A program made the position numbers and the translations under genes. The notes below the pieces were generated by a model. The model did not search any database. It worked only from the letters and a program-made list of their open reading frames with translations, and had not been told where the DNA came from. From Chitinophaga solisilvae (lineage in GTDB: Bacteria > Bacteroidota > Bacteroidia > Chitinophagales > Chitinophagaceae), in NCBI RefSeq assembly GCF_009928525.1, contig NZ_JAABOK010000010.1:186001-250000 (forward strand): a DNA stretch of 64,000 nucleotides, written 5' to 3'. This document shows positions 9,425 through 19,084 of this stretch, piece after piece (within the stretch, counting starts at the first letter, position 1; every line of letters starts with the position of its first letter).

Positions 9425-10648
9425 TCAGCAGGTGGTGACGAAGGCATCTTTGAATCCGAGGCGGCGGGCTTTGCGGGCGGCGGTGGAGGCTTGCTGGTCT
9501 GTTTTAAAGTGCCCCCAGGTGTATTTATTCATTTTTTTTTTATTCATGACAATTTGTTCTCTGTTGATATTTCCGTGGAGCTTCCTGAAAATGGAAGCTC
9601 CCGGTTTATAGATTTTATCTGTTACCATCAGCTGAACGCAATATGGGTCAGCGGCTGGTGCAGGGGTGTTTTTGTTGTTGCCGGAGCGGGACCGGAGTCT
9701 GGTGGTTTCGTTACCGGACGGCGTATTGCGGCTGTTGGTGAAGCGCTGCAGCTCATCGCGGTAGCGTTTGATGGCCTTGTAGATGCCTGTAGCCAGTTCC
9801 TGCTGGCCATCGCCGGAGTTCAGATAATCTTCTTCTTCCGGATTGCTGATAAAGCCCAGTTCCACGAGTACGCTGGGCATAGCGGTAGCAGACAATACCC
9901 AGATACCTTTTTCATTACGTTGTCTGGCGCCGCGGCTGATACGGCCTGCTTTGGTGAACTCGTCTTCTATGAGGGTAGAGAGGCGGAGGCTCTGGTCAAA
10001 ATAGGCGTTACGGAGGGTGTTGAGCAGAATGAAGGTTTCCGGATCGGTATCATCCATCAGCTGTTTGGTTTCTTCTGAATTGGCGTCCAGCACGATCACC
10101 GAGTTCTGTTTCAGCGACTCCATTTTGGCGCTGTTCTTACTGGTAGCCCAGATGTACGTTTCGGTACCTTTGGCATTGCTGGGGTAATAGGCGTAGATAG
10201 CCTGCTTGGTAGCTACTTTCCTTTTCCCTTTCTTATGGTATACTGTTTTATACCCTGTTACCTTCCGGATTTTGCCGGTAGAATTACAGTGGATGGATAT
10301 AAACAGGTCGCCTTTGGCATCATTGGCCATCTGTGCTTTTTTGGTGGGGTGGTCAAAGCGGTCCACTTTTCGTGTATACACCACCTTTACATCGGGCATG
10401 TTCTCTTCCAGGATCTTCCCCAGTCTGAGGGCTACGGCAAGGGTTACCTGTTTCTCGGTAGAGTAGCTGCCCTTGGCACCAGGGTCTTCTCCGCCATGTC
10501 CTGCATCAATCACAATAGTTCTGATAGGGTTCTCCTGTTCCGGTGCAACCCGTGCCACCGGATTGTTTTTAGCCTGAATAAAAAAGGTACAGGTGAATAG
10601 TGTTCCCAGTCCTAAAATCCAAAATCGGTTCCAGCGCATGATTCTCAT
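9425..10648 (-). CDS. N-acetylmuramoyl-L-alanine amidase with SPOR domain
   Basis: From the ATG at 10648 this is a 407-residue zinc amidase that cuts the peptide stem from the glycan chain during cell separation. A signal or anchor segment lies at 8-26. The Amidase_3 domain spans about 43-300, with the Zn ligands visible in DAGHGGEDPG (H51), STEKQ (E65) and SIHCNS, and the catalytic Glu in LVELGF. A SPOR-like domain at about 325-405 (CVQLMVTDKIY, TWGHFKTDQQAS) binds denuded septal glycan. The longer frame to 10732 adds a hydrophobic stretch with no signal logic. It is divergent from lptD. Confidence 0.9.
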   Translation of the reverse strand: MRIMRWNRFWILGLGTLFTCTFFIQAKNNPVARVAPEQENPIRTIVIDAGHGGEDPGAKGSYSTEKQVTLAVALRLGKILEENMPDVKVVYTRKVDRFDHPTKKAQMANDAKGDLFISIHCNSTGKIRKVTGYKTVYHKKGKRKVATKQAIYAYYPSNAKGTETYIWATSKNSAKMESLKQNSVIVLDANSEETKQLMDDTDPETFILLNTLRNAYFDQSLRLSTLIEDEFTKAGRISRGARQRNEKGIWVLSATAMPSVLVELGFISNPEEEDYLNSGDGQQELATGIYKAIKRYRDELQRFTNSRNTPSGNETTRLRSRSGNNKNTPAPAADPYCVQLMVTDKIYKPGASIFRKLHGNINREQIVMNKKKMNKYTWGHFKTDQQASTAARKARRLGFKDAFVTTC

Positions 10649-10774
10649 TTTATTGGGTGCTGTTATCACAAAAAATAAAAAAATATGTTTATCTGTTAAA
10701 CTAATAATTCCTATGCTCCATGAGTGTTTCAAGGGTATTTGCAGGTAAATTTAATCAAACTTAACAAGCTCCTG

Positions 10775-10808
10775 TTTGTAATAAATTGTATAATTTCCTG
10801 TAGGTTTG
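10775..10808 (+). promoter_or_regulatory. Candidate promoter of lptD
   Basis: A TTTG box at 10775-10778 and TAGGTTTG at 10801-10808 match the Bacteroidota -33/-7 pattern. The 22-bp spacing is slightly longer than usual. The predicted start is close to 10815, giving a very short leader to the ATG at 10824. Confidence 0.45.
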
Positions 10809-10823
10809 TGCCCGCCTTAACTC

Positions 10824-13595
10824 ATGAGCTCTAGCTACAAAAATAATTATAAAAAGTTTTTACGGCAGACATACCTGGTATTTGCAGGTGTGGTAATCGC
10901 CGTTCCCTTTATTATAGATGCATCTGGTGGCAACAGGCCACACGTATCTCCGATTTTTAACAAAATTTTGGCAGATACCGTTCCCGTTGTCAGAAAAGAT
11001 TCCGGCAGAACCAGGTTATCCAGGGACACCACCCGGCCGGGAAAGGATTCCAACCAGGTATTCAGGGATACCGATACTTCCCGGGAAGTATCCGTTGATA
11101 CTATCTTCATCCCGAAGATTTCCAAAGATACACTCGATGCGCCGGTAACCTACAAGGCTAAAGACTCCATCATCCTGATGGTGCCTGATAAACGCTTCTA
11201 TCTTTACGGTACAGCCAATACGAAATATAAATCCATTGACCTGTCTGCCGAAAAAATGAACTTCGATCAGGCTACAGGCGTACTGGAAGCCACCAACGCG
11301 AAAGATACCGCCGGCAAATTTTATGGCCGGCCGGTCATGAACGACGGTGGCCAGAGCTTCGAGTCAGATACGCTCCGGTATAATTTTACCTCTCAGAAAG
11401 CAAAGATCTACAATACCCGCTCCCAGTACGGTGAAGGCTATGTGCATAGCGAATACACGAAAAAAGCGGCAGATAATACCATCTTCGGTTTCAAAAACGG
11501 CTATACAACCTGTAACCTGGACACACCGCACTTCAGCTTCCGGGCCCGCAAAATAAAGGTTATACCTGATAAACTGGTAATTTCCGGTCCGGCTAACCTG
11601 GAAATTATGGGGATTCCCACCCCGCTCTTCATTCCGTTTGCCATTTTCCCGATTACACAGGGACAGCGGTCAGGTATCCTGCCTCCGCAGTATGTGGTGA
11701 ATCAGCAGAAGGGGATGGGATTGGAAAACGGCGGCTACTACCTGGGCCTGGGGGAGCATATGGACCTCACCCTGCGTGGTGATGTTTACTCCTACGGCAG
11801 CTGGAGCCTCACGGCCAGCCCTACCTACCGCAAACGCTACCGCTACAGCGGAGGTATGAACCTGAGCTTTGCCAATACCCGCTTCGGCGACCCGTCCGTG
11901 AAATCCGAGTTCCAGTCCTCCCGTGACTTCCGCGTTACCTGGAACCACAGCATGGACAGTAAAGCGCGTCCCGGTGTGAACTTCGGCGCCAGCGTGAACT
12001 TCGGAACATCGTCCTACAACAGGTATAATGTTTTTGACTACAATACCCGTGTAAACAATAACATCGGTTCCTCCATCAGCTTTTCCAAGGCATGGCAGGG
12101 CAAGCCCTATAACCTGACGGTAGGCCTTACCCACTCACAGAACCTCAGCACCCGTGATGTGTCTATCTCCTTCCCGGATGCAACGTTCACCGTGAACACC
12201 ATCTATCCTTTCCAGCCAAAGGAACTGGTAGGCTCGCCCAAATGGTACCAGAAAATCGGGGTTTCCTACAATACCAGCCTGCGTAACCAGGCCAACTTCA
12301 AGGATTCGCTGTTTGGCAAGCAGGCTATGTTCGATGCTATGCAGTCCGGTATGCAGCACAGCATCCCTATCTCGTTTTCCGTTCCGGTGCTGAAAACCCT
12401 GACGTTTTCACCAAGTATCAACTATAACGAGTACTGGTATACGAAAAAACTGATCCGCAGCTGGGATGACAGAAAACGCATCAACGATACTACTTTTGGC
12501 GGCGTGGATACTGCCTATGCCAGCGGTTTTTATACTGCCCGCAGCCTGAGTGTCAGCGCCTCCCTGTCTACCGCCGTGTATGGCATGTATGGTTTCAACA
12601 AGCACTCCAAGGTAAAGGCCATCCGTCACGTGATGCGCCCTACTGTCAGCGCTACCTATACACCTGATTTCTCCAGTGCGTACTACTATTCCTACCGTTA
12701 TAACAAAGCAGGGGATATAGCCCGTGTTTCCTATTTCGACGGAAGTATCGTCGGGGTGCCGCAGGCAGGAACGTTTGCGGGTCTTAACTTCGGGATAGAC
12801 AATAACCTGGAGATGAAGGTATTTTCCCGGAAAGACACCTCCGGCAACCATGAGAAGAAAGTGAAACTGCTGGATGGTTTCGGTATCACCGGTAACTATA
12901 ACTTCATGGCAGATTCCTTCAAGCTCTCTACCTTCAGCCTGTATGCGCGTACCAACCTGTTCGATAAAGTGAATATCTCTGCCAACGGTAGCGTAGATCC
13001 TTATGTAACAGATGCCCGCGGGCACAGGATAGAAAAATTCGCCTGGCAGGCCGGTAAGTTCAGTCTGGGCCGCCTCACCAACGCTACTATCTCCCTCAGT
13101 ACCTCTTTCCAGTCAAAGGATAAGAAGAGCAAGGATAAAGAGCAGCGGCTTGACTCCCTGGAAAACATGCAGAGCGCCGATGCCGCCTTCCAGGCGCAGC
13201 AGCGCCAGCTCCAGATGGTGCGCAACAATCCCGGAGAGTATGTGGACTTCGATATTCCCTGGCGTGTGGATCTTTCCTACAGCCTGTCCTATACGAATAA
13301 CATCATTGTTGACTCCGGCGGGGTCGTAAAACGTATTACACAATACGTCAGCTTTAATGGCGATTTCAGTCTTACACCCAAATGGAAGATCGGCCTGAAC
13401 AGCGGTTTCGACTTCACCAATATGCAGATCGCCTATACGAACATGTATATTTCCCGCGACCTGCACTGCTGGCAGATGTCAATCAACCTGATACCATTCG
13501 GTAGCTTCCGCCAGTTCAGCATTACCATTAATCCGAAAGCCGGCATTTTACGGGATCTGAGGATTAACCGATCGCGGCAGTTCTATGATTTCTAA
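10824..13595 (+). CDS. lptD: LPS-assembly outer-membrane protein LptD
   Basis: This 923-residue protein is the outer-membrane translocon that inserts lipopolysaccharide into the outer leaflet. It has an N-terminal membrane-spanning signal (about 15-32) and a disordered Thr/Asp-rich linker to about 105. An OstA-like jellyroll follows (about 115-270, with SIDLSAEKMNFDQATG and FESDTLRYNF), then the LptD motif GIPTPLFIPFAIFPI near 258-272 and a long beta-barrel to the end. An insert rich in Lys/Asp/Gln (about 760-790) probably forms a loop. The neighbouring minus-strand OstA-like and MlaD genes make this an envelope-biogenesis locus. Confidence 0.9.
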   Translation: MSSSYKNNYKKFLRQTYLVFAGVVIAVPFIIDASGGNRPHVSPIFNKILADTVPVVRKDSGRTRLSRDTTRPGKDSNQVFRDTDTSREVSVDTIFIPKISKDTLDAPVTYKAKDSIILMVPDKRFYLYGTANTKYKSIDLSAEKMNFDQATGVLEATNAKDTAGKFYGRPVMNDGGQSFESDTLRYNFTSQKAKIYNTRSQYGEGYVHSEYTKKAADNTIFGFKNGYTTCNLDTPHFSFRARKIKVIPDKLVISGPANLEIMGIPTPLFIPFAIFPITQGQRSGILPPQYVVNQQKGMGLENGGYYLGLGEHMDLTLRGDVYSYGSWSLTASPTYRKRYRYSGGMNLSFANTRFGDPSVKSEFQSSRDFRVTWNHSMDSKARPGVNFGASVNFGTSSYNRYNVFDYNTRVNNNIGSSISFSKAWQGKPYNLTVGLTHSQNLSTRDVSISFPDATFTVNTIYPFQPKELVGSPKWYQKIGVSYNTSLRNQANFKDSLFGKQAMFDAMQSGMQHSIPISFSVPVLKTLTFSPSINYNEYWYTKKLIRSWDDRKRINDTTFGGVDTAYASGFYTARSLSVSASLSTAVYGMYGFNKHSKVKAIRHVMRPTVSATYTPDFSSAYYYSYRYNKAGDIARVSYFDGSIVGVPQAGTFAGLNFGIDNNLEMKVFSRKDTSGNHEKKVKLLDGFGITGNYNFMADSFKLSTFSLYARTNLFDKVNISANGSVDPYVTDARGHRIEKFAWQAGKFSLGRLTNATISLSTSFQSKDKKSKDKEQRLDSLENMQSADAAFQAQQRQLQMVRNNPGEYVDFDIPWRVDLSYSLSYTNNIIVDSGGVVKRITQYVSFNGDFSLTPKWKIGLNSGFDFTNMQIAYTNMYISRDLHCWQMSINLIPFGSFRQFSITINPKAGILRDLRINRSRQFYDF

Positions 13596-13618
13596 TGAGA
13601 ACTACGATTTCTAATGAG

Positions 13619-13769
13619 AATTACGAATTACGAATTGCGAATTGCGAATTACGAATGTAACCCGAAGATAAAAGCGAAGACCGAAGCAAATACTTGATAG
13701 TATTATCGCTTCGGTCTTCGCTTTTATCTTCGGGTTACATTCGTAATTCGCAATTCGTAATTCGTAATT
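13619..13769. repeat. ATTACGA-heptad long hairpin, copy 1
   Basis: The left arm (13619-13687, 69 nt) and right arm (13708-13769, 62 nt) are complementary except that the left has one extra GCGAATT heptad. Heptads ATTACGA/ATTGCGA form the outer part; the inner core runs GTAACCCGAAGATAAAAGCG and on to GAAGACCGAAGC. The loop is 20 nt. It lies 24 bp after the lptD stop. Just before it a 19-bp tandem duplication (about 13587-13624, unit GATTTCTAATGAGAAnTAC) covers the lptD stop codon. Confidence 0.9.
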
Positions 13770-13876
13770 AATATTACATGAAATCTTGCCCAAACTCCCC
13801 CCTTGTATTTTTAATTTCATACCTGGTTTTGTACCTTAAAGCCTGATACCCGATCTGCACTTAATATCATTATCCG

Positions 13877-14497
13877 ATGAAGCTATCCGGCGTTAATGAA
13901 GAAACGTTATGGCAAAACATTAGAGCAGGCGATCAGCAGGCTTTCAGCATATTGTATGAAGCGGCTGCTGATATGCTGTATGCGTACGCATTGAGATATT
14001 TTCCGGATAAGGAGATGATAAAGGACTGCATCCACGATCTCTTTGCCGACCTGTATACGCAGCGGCAGAACCTGGCGCCGCAGGTGAATATAAAATTCTA
14101 CCTGCTGGTATCTTTCCGCCGGCGGCTGAAAGCAGCACATAAAAAATCTTCCTTCCTGTCTTTACGCGAAGATATGACAGGTGCTGAACCCCTTTTCCAG
14201 CTTACCTTTGAGGCGCAGGATGTACAGAGTAAACTGATTGCCCGCGAAGAAGAGCAGGCTGTACTGCAGCGGCTGGCTGTGGAGATGAACAAGCTGCCGG
14301 CCAGACAGAAAGAGATTCTTTACCTGAAGTATAACTGCGGACTATCCTATGAAGAAGTAGCGGTACTGATGCAGATTACTGTTCCTACCTGCCGTACCCT
14401 GGCTTACCGCGCCATCCGCCAGCTGCGCCAGGAGCTGCATGCTTCGCCTGTACCGGCTTTCGGCCTGCTGCTGCTGGCATGTCTGAAAAATTTTTAA
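13877..14497 (+). CDS. ECF-type RNA polymerase sigma factor (sigma-70 family)
   Basis: This 206-residue protein has a region-2 domain (about 12-80, DMLYAYALRYFPDKEMIKDC) and a region-4 helix-turn-helix (about 135-190, KLPARQKEILYLKYNCGLSYEEVA). It is of the sigma factor class paired with FecR anti-sigma proteins in Bacteroidota. The fecR gene follows after 68 bp and susC/susD after that. The expected circuit is: ligand binding to SusC, signal through its STN domain to FecR, release of sigma, and transcription of susCD. Confidence 0.93.
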   Translation: MKLSGVNEETLWQNIRAGDQQAFSILYEAAADMLYAYALRYFPDKEMIKDCIHDLFADLYTQRQNLAPQVNIKFYLLVSFRRRLKAAHKKSSFLSLREDMTGAEPLFQLTFEAQDVQSKLIAREEEQAVLQRLAVEMNKLPARQKEILYLKYNCGLSYEEVAVLMQITVPTCRTLAYRAIRQLRQELHASPVPAFGLLLLACLKNF

Positions 14498-14565
14498 AAT
14501 AATTTTGTTTTTGCGTCTATAAAACGAGGAAACGATACTCTGTTAAAGAGAGGGTAAACTATTTT

Positions 14566-15687
14566 ATGGACAATGGCAATAATTATCACGATCATGAAGA
14601 AGACGGGATGCCGGAAGCATCCGGAGCACTGCAGCGTGACAGAATGCTGGCGATTGTCAGGGCCTCCGGTAACGAACAGCTTCCTGATGGGGAGAAAGCA
14701 GCGCTGTGGCAAAAAATAGCTACCGGTATGACAGCTGTTCCCACCCGTCGCTGGTGGCCGCAGTTGCTGAAAGCAGCGGCTATATTACTGCTGGTAATCA
14801 GTGCCGGCATCTGGTGGTACCAGTCCCGGAAGGAATCCATACCCTCCCTGGTGGCCTTTGCTGCGCAGAAGCAGCCGCTTTCCGGAGACAGCGCCCTTAC
14901 CAGAATGATATTGGGTAATAACCGTCAACTGGTGATCCGGAATAACCGCGCCAGCATCACTTATCACGGTAGTGGCGGCAGTCTGCAGATAGATTCGCAG
15001 CGCGTCAGCCAGCAGCTGAAAGAAGATAAACCTGTATTCAATACCCTCGTTGTTCCCTATGGCAACATCGCTGTACTGCAGCTGGAAGATGGTACCAGCG
15101 TGTGGCTGAATGCAGGCTCCCGGCTTGTTTATCCGGCGGTCTTCAGCAAAAACAAGCGGGAAGTACTGCTGGAGGGAGAAGCCTACTTTGATGTGCAGCA
15201 GGAGGCCGCCCGTCCTTTCAGCGTATATGCCGCAGATATGCAGGTTGCCGTGCTGGGTACCGCTTTCAACATCAGTGCCTATAAAGATGATAACAGTACA
15301 CAGATTGTGCTGGCCAGCGGCAGCGTTCAGCTGAAGGCTTTCCGTGGCAGGGGAACAGATAAAGCACCGGTACAGCTGCAGCCCGGTCACCGCGCGGTTA
15401 TCAGCGCACAGGCCGATATGGAAGTAGGCGCAGTGGACATCGCAGCATTCACCTCCTGGAAAGACGGAATGATCGACGCCTCACATATGCCGCTGTCGGA
15501 GATACTGAAGAAGCTGTCGCGATACTACAATCAACCAATATTAACAGATGCACGGTCAGGAAGAGAAACTTTTTCAGGTAAACTGAACTTAAAAGGAACA
15601 ATGAATGACGTACTGGATATAATAGCTGCTTCCACTTCCGGGAAGTATGAAGAACGGGAGAACAAAATCATTTTCAGAACCAGGTAA
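14566..15687 (+). CDS. FecR-family anti-sigma factor
   Basis: This 373-residue inner-membrane protein has a short cytoplasmic N-terminus that binds the sigma factor and one transmembrane helix (about 66-84, ILLLVISAGIWWYQS). The periplasmic FecR domain follows (about 165-265, VVPYGNIAVLQLEDGTSVWL and EGEAYFDVQQEAARPFSV), then a C-terminal DUF4974 domain (about 305-373) that meets the STN domain of SusC. All parts are intact. The cytoplasmic segment before the helix (about 65 residues) has a DGEKAALWQKI stretch typical of this family. Confidence 0.93.
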   Translation: MDNGNNYHDHEEDGMPEASGALQRDRMLAIVRASGNEQLPDGEKAALWQKIATGMTAVPTRRWWPQLLKAAAILLLVISAGIWWYQSRKESIPSLVAFAAQKQPLSGDSALTRMILGNNRQLVIRNNRASITYHGSGGSLQIDSQRVSQQLKEDKPVFNTLVVPYGNIAVLQLEDGTSVWLNAGSRLVYPAVFSKNKREVLLEGEAYFDVQQEAARPFSVYAADMQVAVLGTAFNISAYKDDNSTQIVLASGSVQLKAFRGRGTDKAPVQLQPGHRAVISAQADMEVGAVDIAAFTSWKDGMIDASHMPLSEILKKLSRYYNQPILTDARSGRETFSGKLNLKGTMNDVLDIIAASTSGKYEERENKIIFRTR

Positions 15688-15713
15688 ATATCAGTAAAAG
15701 GCCGGAAAAAAAA

Positions 15714-15739
15714 CCGGAAGATGGTGCAACATCTTCCGG
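15714..15739 (+). terminator. Hairpin between fecR and susC
   Basis: Perfect 10-bp arms (CCGGAAGATG and CATCTTCCGG) enclose a 6-nt loop, 27 bp after the fecR stop. No T-run follows on the plus strand, so it may attenuate or protect the mRNA rather than fully terminate. Such a hairpin could separate low regulator expression from high susC expression. Confidence 0.5.
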
Positions 15740-15803
15740 CGGGTGGCAGCCTGCAGACAGGCCGCCAGGCTAACTATTTTCATTAATTAAACCAGTCAAA
15801 TGT

Positions 15804-18800
15804 ATGCAAAAATTTTACGTTTGCCGGCGTATCAAAGCGCCTGCCCAACTATGGCATGTTATGCGGCTAATAATGATCCTCTTGTTTGTAGGACTGATGA
15901 GTGCCTACGGTACCACCTATTCACAGAATACGCCCCTGCATGTGAAGGTTACAGACGGGCCACTGTCTGAACTCTTCCGGCAGATACAGGAACAAAGCAA
16001 CTGGCGTATCTTTTACAAAGATGACCTGATAAAGGCAGAGAAAAACATCACCCTGCACCTCCGCGGCAAGCGGCTGGTAGAAGTGCTGGACAGAGCGCTG
16101 GCGGCTACGGCGCTGGGATACAGGATTGTAGACAACCAGGTAGCCATCGTTCCGAAGGCAGAGCAGCCGCCACGGGAGATGCAGCGCCACCGGGATGACA
16201 GCCTGCTTACCATCAAGGGCCGCGTATATGACACGCACGAACCACCGGTATCGCTGCCGGGTGTTACCATCAGCGTGAAAGGCGGATCCCGTGGCACCAC
16301 CACGGACGCTGACGGCTACTTTACCATTCAGGCGCCTAAAAATGCAGTGCTGGTCTTCTCGCTTATGGGGTTTGCCCCCACCGAGTTTGACGTATTACGC
16401 AGCCATACTTCCCTGTCTGTTTCCCTGAAGGAAAAAGTATCGTCTCTCGATGAAGTAGTAGTAGTGGGGCTTACAGAGCAGCAGCGTAAACATATAGCCA
16501 GCTCCGTAGCTACGCTGAACGTAAAATCCGCCATGAGCGGAAAGCCGGTCACCACCATCTCTCAATCCTTACAGGGCGGTGTGACCGGTTTGCAGGTGAG
16601 CCAGGCTTCCGGCCTGCCCGGCGGCGATGCCGCTACTATCAAGATACGCGGTATCAGCACGCTGAATGGCTCCAATCCGCTGGTGTTGGTTGACGGCGTA
16701 CCGATGGACATGAATTTCATAGATCCGTTGACGGTAGAAAGCGTGACTGTGCTGAAAGATGCGGCCGCCGCTGCCATCTATGGCGCGCGTGCAGGCAACG
16801 GCGTTATACTTGTTACCACCAAAAGAGGGGTGCCCGGGCGCGTGGCCGTCAGCTACGACGGATACTATGGCTTTCAGTCGCCCACTGCCATGCCCGCACT
16901 GGTAGACGCGCCACAGTACATGCGCATGTACAACGAAGGAATGGTGAACTCCGGTAAGCCGCCATTATATTCGGAAGAAGATATTCAGCAGACCATCGCC
17001 GGTACTGACCCGGTGAAATATCCGAATACCGACTGGCAGAAAATAATTGTGAACAAACGCGCCCCTATTACCAGTCACTCGCTGGGAGTGAGCGGAGGTA
17101 ACAGCCTGGCGCGTTTTGCACTCAATGCCAACTACCAGTACCAGGAAGGGATGACGCCAGTAACCAGCAACAAAAAATATAATATCCGCGCCAACACCAC
17201 CATCTCCCTCGCCAAAAATTTTCAGGTCAACATGGACCTGCTGGCCATCAAGCGCAATATACTACTACCTAACCGCACCCTGGGACATGACGGCACACGC
17301 CTGCTGGAAGATGTTTTCCGTGTACCGCCTACCATTCTTCCCAAATATCCGCAGAAAGAAGGAGCAGCAGATATTTACGGACGTTATGTGGACATCGTTA
17401 ATCCACTGGCATATGCAGAGAAAGGCGGAAGATTTATTAATGAATACGGACAATCCAGCATTAACCTGCAACCTAAATGGGAGGTACTGCCAGGACTGAA
17501 TCTGCGCGGACAATTCAGCTATCGCCTCAACAGCGATCTGCTGGGCAGCCTGCGCGATAACTATAACTTCTTCGATTATTATACAGGACAGCTGTTACAG
17601 ACATGGACACAGCAACGCGCTTATATACAGGCACGCACTACCTACTATTATATCGGTGCAAATGCAGACTATACCTATGATCTGAAAGATCATCACTTCT
17701 TTTTAATGGCAGGTTATTCCCAGGAAGAAAGTAACAACAGCGCCAGTGCAGCGGGTACCTATCTCTATGTCAAAACAATTCTGTCTACCTATGCTAAACT
17801 GAATTATTCCTACAAGGACAAATATCTGCTGGAGTTAACAGGGAGGATGGACGGATCTTCCAATTTTGCGAAAGGACATAAGTACGGCTTCTTTCCTTCC
17901 ATCGCGCTGGGATGGAATATTCATAAGGAGAAATTTATGTCCGCACTGCCTGCCGTGAGCAATATGAAACTGCGCGCCTCCACCGGTTCGTTAGGTAATG
18001 AAGATATCGGTTACTACAGGTATCAGACCACCATCAACAGCAGCAGCGGCCTCGAAAGCAGCTACGGAAATCCCGGTATCAGCTGGGAAACGGTGAATAT
18101 GACGGATATAGGTCTGGACCTCGGACTGTTTAACAACAGGCTGGAGATAGTAGTGGATTATTATAACAAGCTGACGAAAGATATTATCCTGAATCCGCCC
18201 CTGTCCTATACCGGCGGCTTTGAAGGCAAGGTGCCGGTCAATGCCGGTAAAGTGAGGAACGAAGGTTGGGAGGCATCGCTTAACTATAACGGTACCATCA
18301 GGAAGCATCTCAATATTTCCATCCGCCCGGGTGTTACCTATAATAAGAACACGATCCTGTCATTGCTGAACGGGCCTTATGTAGATGCTACTACCATTAA
18401 TCAGGAAGGCGGCGCCATCAAAAGCTACTTCGGATATAAAACAGCAGGACTATTACAGCAGCATGATTATGATAAAGACGGCAACCCCCTGGTGCCGGTA
18501 CTGCCGGGAGCACAACCGGGTGATATCAAATACCTGGATCTGAATGCCAACGGATTGATTGACGGCGCAGACCAGACCATGATCGGTAATCCGGTACCCC
18601 GCCTGAATTATTTCGCCAATTTCCGCATAGCCTATAAAAATTTCGATCTGGAGTTTTTGTTGCAGGGCGCAGGTAAATCAGATGCCGTACTCGAAGGTAT
18701 GCTGGCATTACCTATGGATAACAGTAAGGACGGAGGCGTGCCTACCCGTTACTATGCTGATAACTACTGGACGCCAACCCGTACCAATGCTGCGTTTCCG

Positions 18801-19073
18801 CGATTAAATACTTTGCCGGCCAACAATAAACTATCATCTGATTTCTGGTTACAGAATGCCGCCTACCTACGCGTGAAATATATACAGCTGGGTTATAACA
18901 CAGCAGCGGCTTTTCTCAAACGAGCAGGCATCCGCGGGCTGCGTTTTTACGCGAACGCGCAGAATCCCTTCACCTTTACCCGGCTGAAACTAACAGATCC
19001 GGAAAGCCAGGGCGATCAGTGGACATACGGTATCATGAAGGCTTTCATCGCAGGTATCAATATTCAACTTTAA
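15804..19073 (+). CDS. SusC/RagA TonB-dependent outer-membrane transporter with STN domain
   Basis: This 1089-residue protein has a signal segment (about 18-40), a secretin/TonB STN domain (about 50-100, VTDGPLSELFRQIQEQSNW) and a carboxypeptidase-regulatory-like beta domain (about 135-215, VSLPGVTISVKGG). The plug follows (about 225-340, VTVLKDAAAAAIYGARAG), then a 22-strand barrel. It imports a glycan, peptide or other large solute with its SusD partner. The STN domain shows it also signals to the FecR encoded just upstream. The substrate cannot be told from the sequence, and no hydrolase lies nearby. Confidence 0.95.
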   Translation: MQKFYVCRRIKAPAQLWHVMRLIMILLFVGLMSAYGTTYSQNTPLHVKVTDGPLSELFRQIQEQSNWRIFYKDDLIKAEKNITLHLRGKRLVEVLDRALAATALGYRIVDNQVAIVPKAEQPPREMQRHRDDSLLTIKGRVYDTHEPPVSLPGVTISVKGGSRGTTTDADGYFTIQAPKNAVLVFSLMGFAPTEFDVLRSHTSLSVSLKEKVSSLDEVVVVGLTEQQRKHIASSVATLNVKSAMSGKPVTTISQSLQGGVTGLQVSQASGLPGGDAATIKIRGISTLNGSNPLVLVDGVPMDMNFIDPLTVESVTVLKDAAAAAIYGARAGNGVILVTTKRGVPGRVAVSYDGYYGFQSPTAMPALVDAPQYMRMYNEGMVNSGKPPLYSEEDIQQTIAGTDPVKYPNTDWQKIIVNKRAPITSHSLGVSGGNSLARFALNANYQYQEGMTPVTSNKKYNIRANTTISLAKNFQVNMDLLAIKRNILLPNRTLGHDGTRLLEDVFRVPPTILPKYPQKEGAADIYGRYVDIVNPLAYAEKGGRFINEYGQSSINLQPKWEVLPGLNLRGQFSYRLNSDLLGSLRDNYNFFDYYTGQLLQTWTQQRAYIQARTTYYYIGANADYTYDLKDHHFFLMAGYSQEESNNSASAAGTYLYVKTILSTYAKLNYSYKDKYLLELTGRMDGSSNFAKGHKYGFFPSIALGWNIHKEKFMSALPAVSNMKLRASTGSLGNEDIGYYRYQTTINSSSGLESSYGNPGISWETVNMTDIGLDLGLFNNRLEIVVDYYNKLTKDIILNPPLSYTGGFEGKVPVNAGKVRNEGWEASLNYNGTIRKHLNISIRPGVTYNKNTILSLLNGPYVDATTINQEGGAIKSYFGYKTAGLLQQHDYDKDGNPLVPVLPGAQPGDIKYLDLNANGLIDGADQTMIGNPVPRLNYFANFRIAYKNFDLEFLLQGAGKSDAVLEGMLALPMDNSKDGGVPTRYYADNYWTPTRTNAAFPRLNTLPANNKLSSDFWLQNAAYLRVKYIQLGYNTAAAFLKRAGIRGLRFYANAQNPFTFTRLKLTDPESQGDQWTYGIMKAFIAGINIQL

Positions 19074-19084
19074 CAACGGAGTGT

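Noticed and set aside
12408..13025. 205-codon minus-strand frame inside lptD
   Set aside because: It is fully antisense to the LptD barrel, with no motif or plausible start context.
13619..13769. Possible CRISPR or minisatellite array in the heptad repeats
   Set aside because: The units are only 7 bp, there are no spacers, and the arrays form inverted arms, so they are hairpin elements rather than CRISPR.
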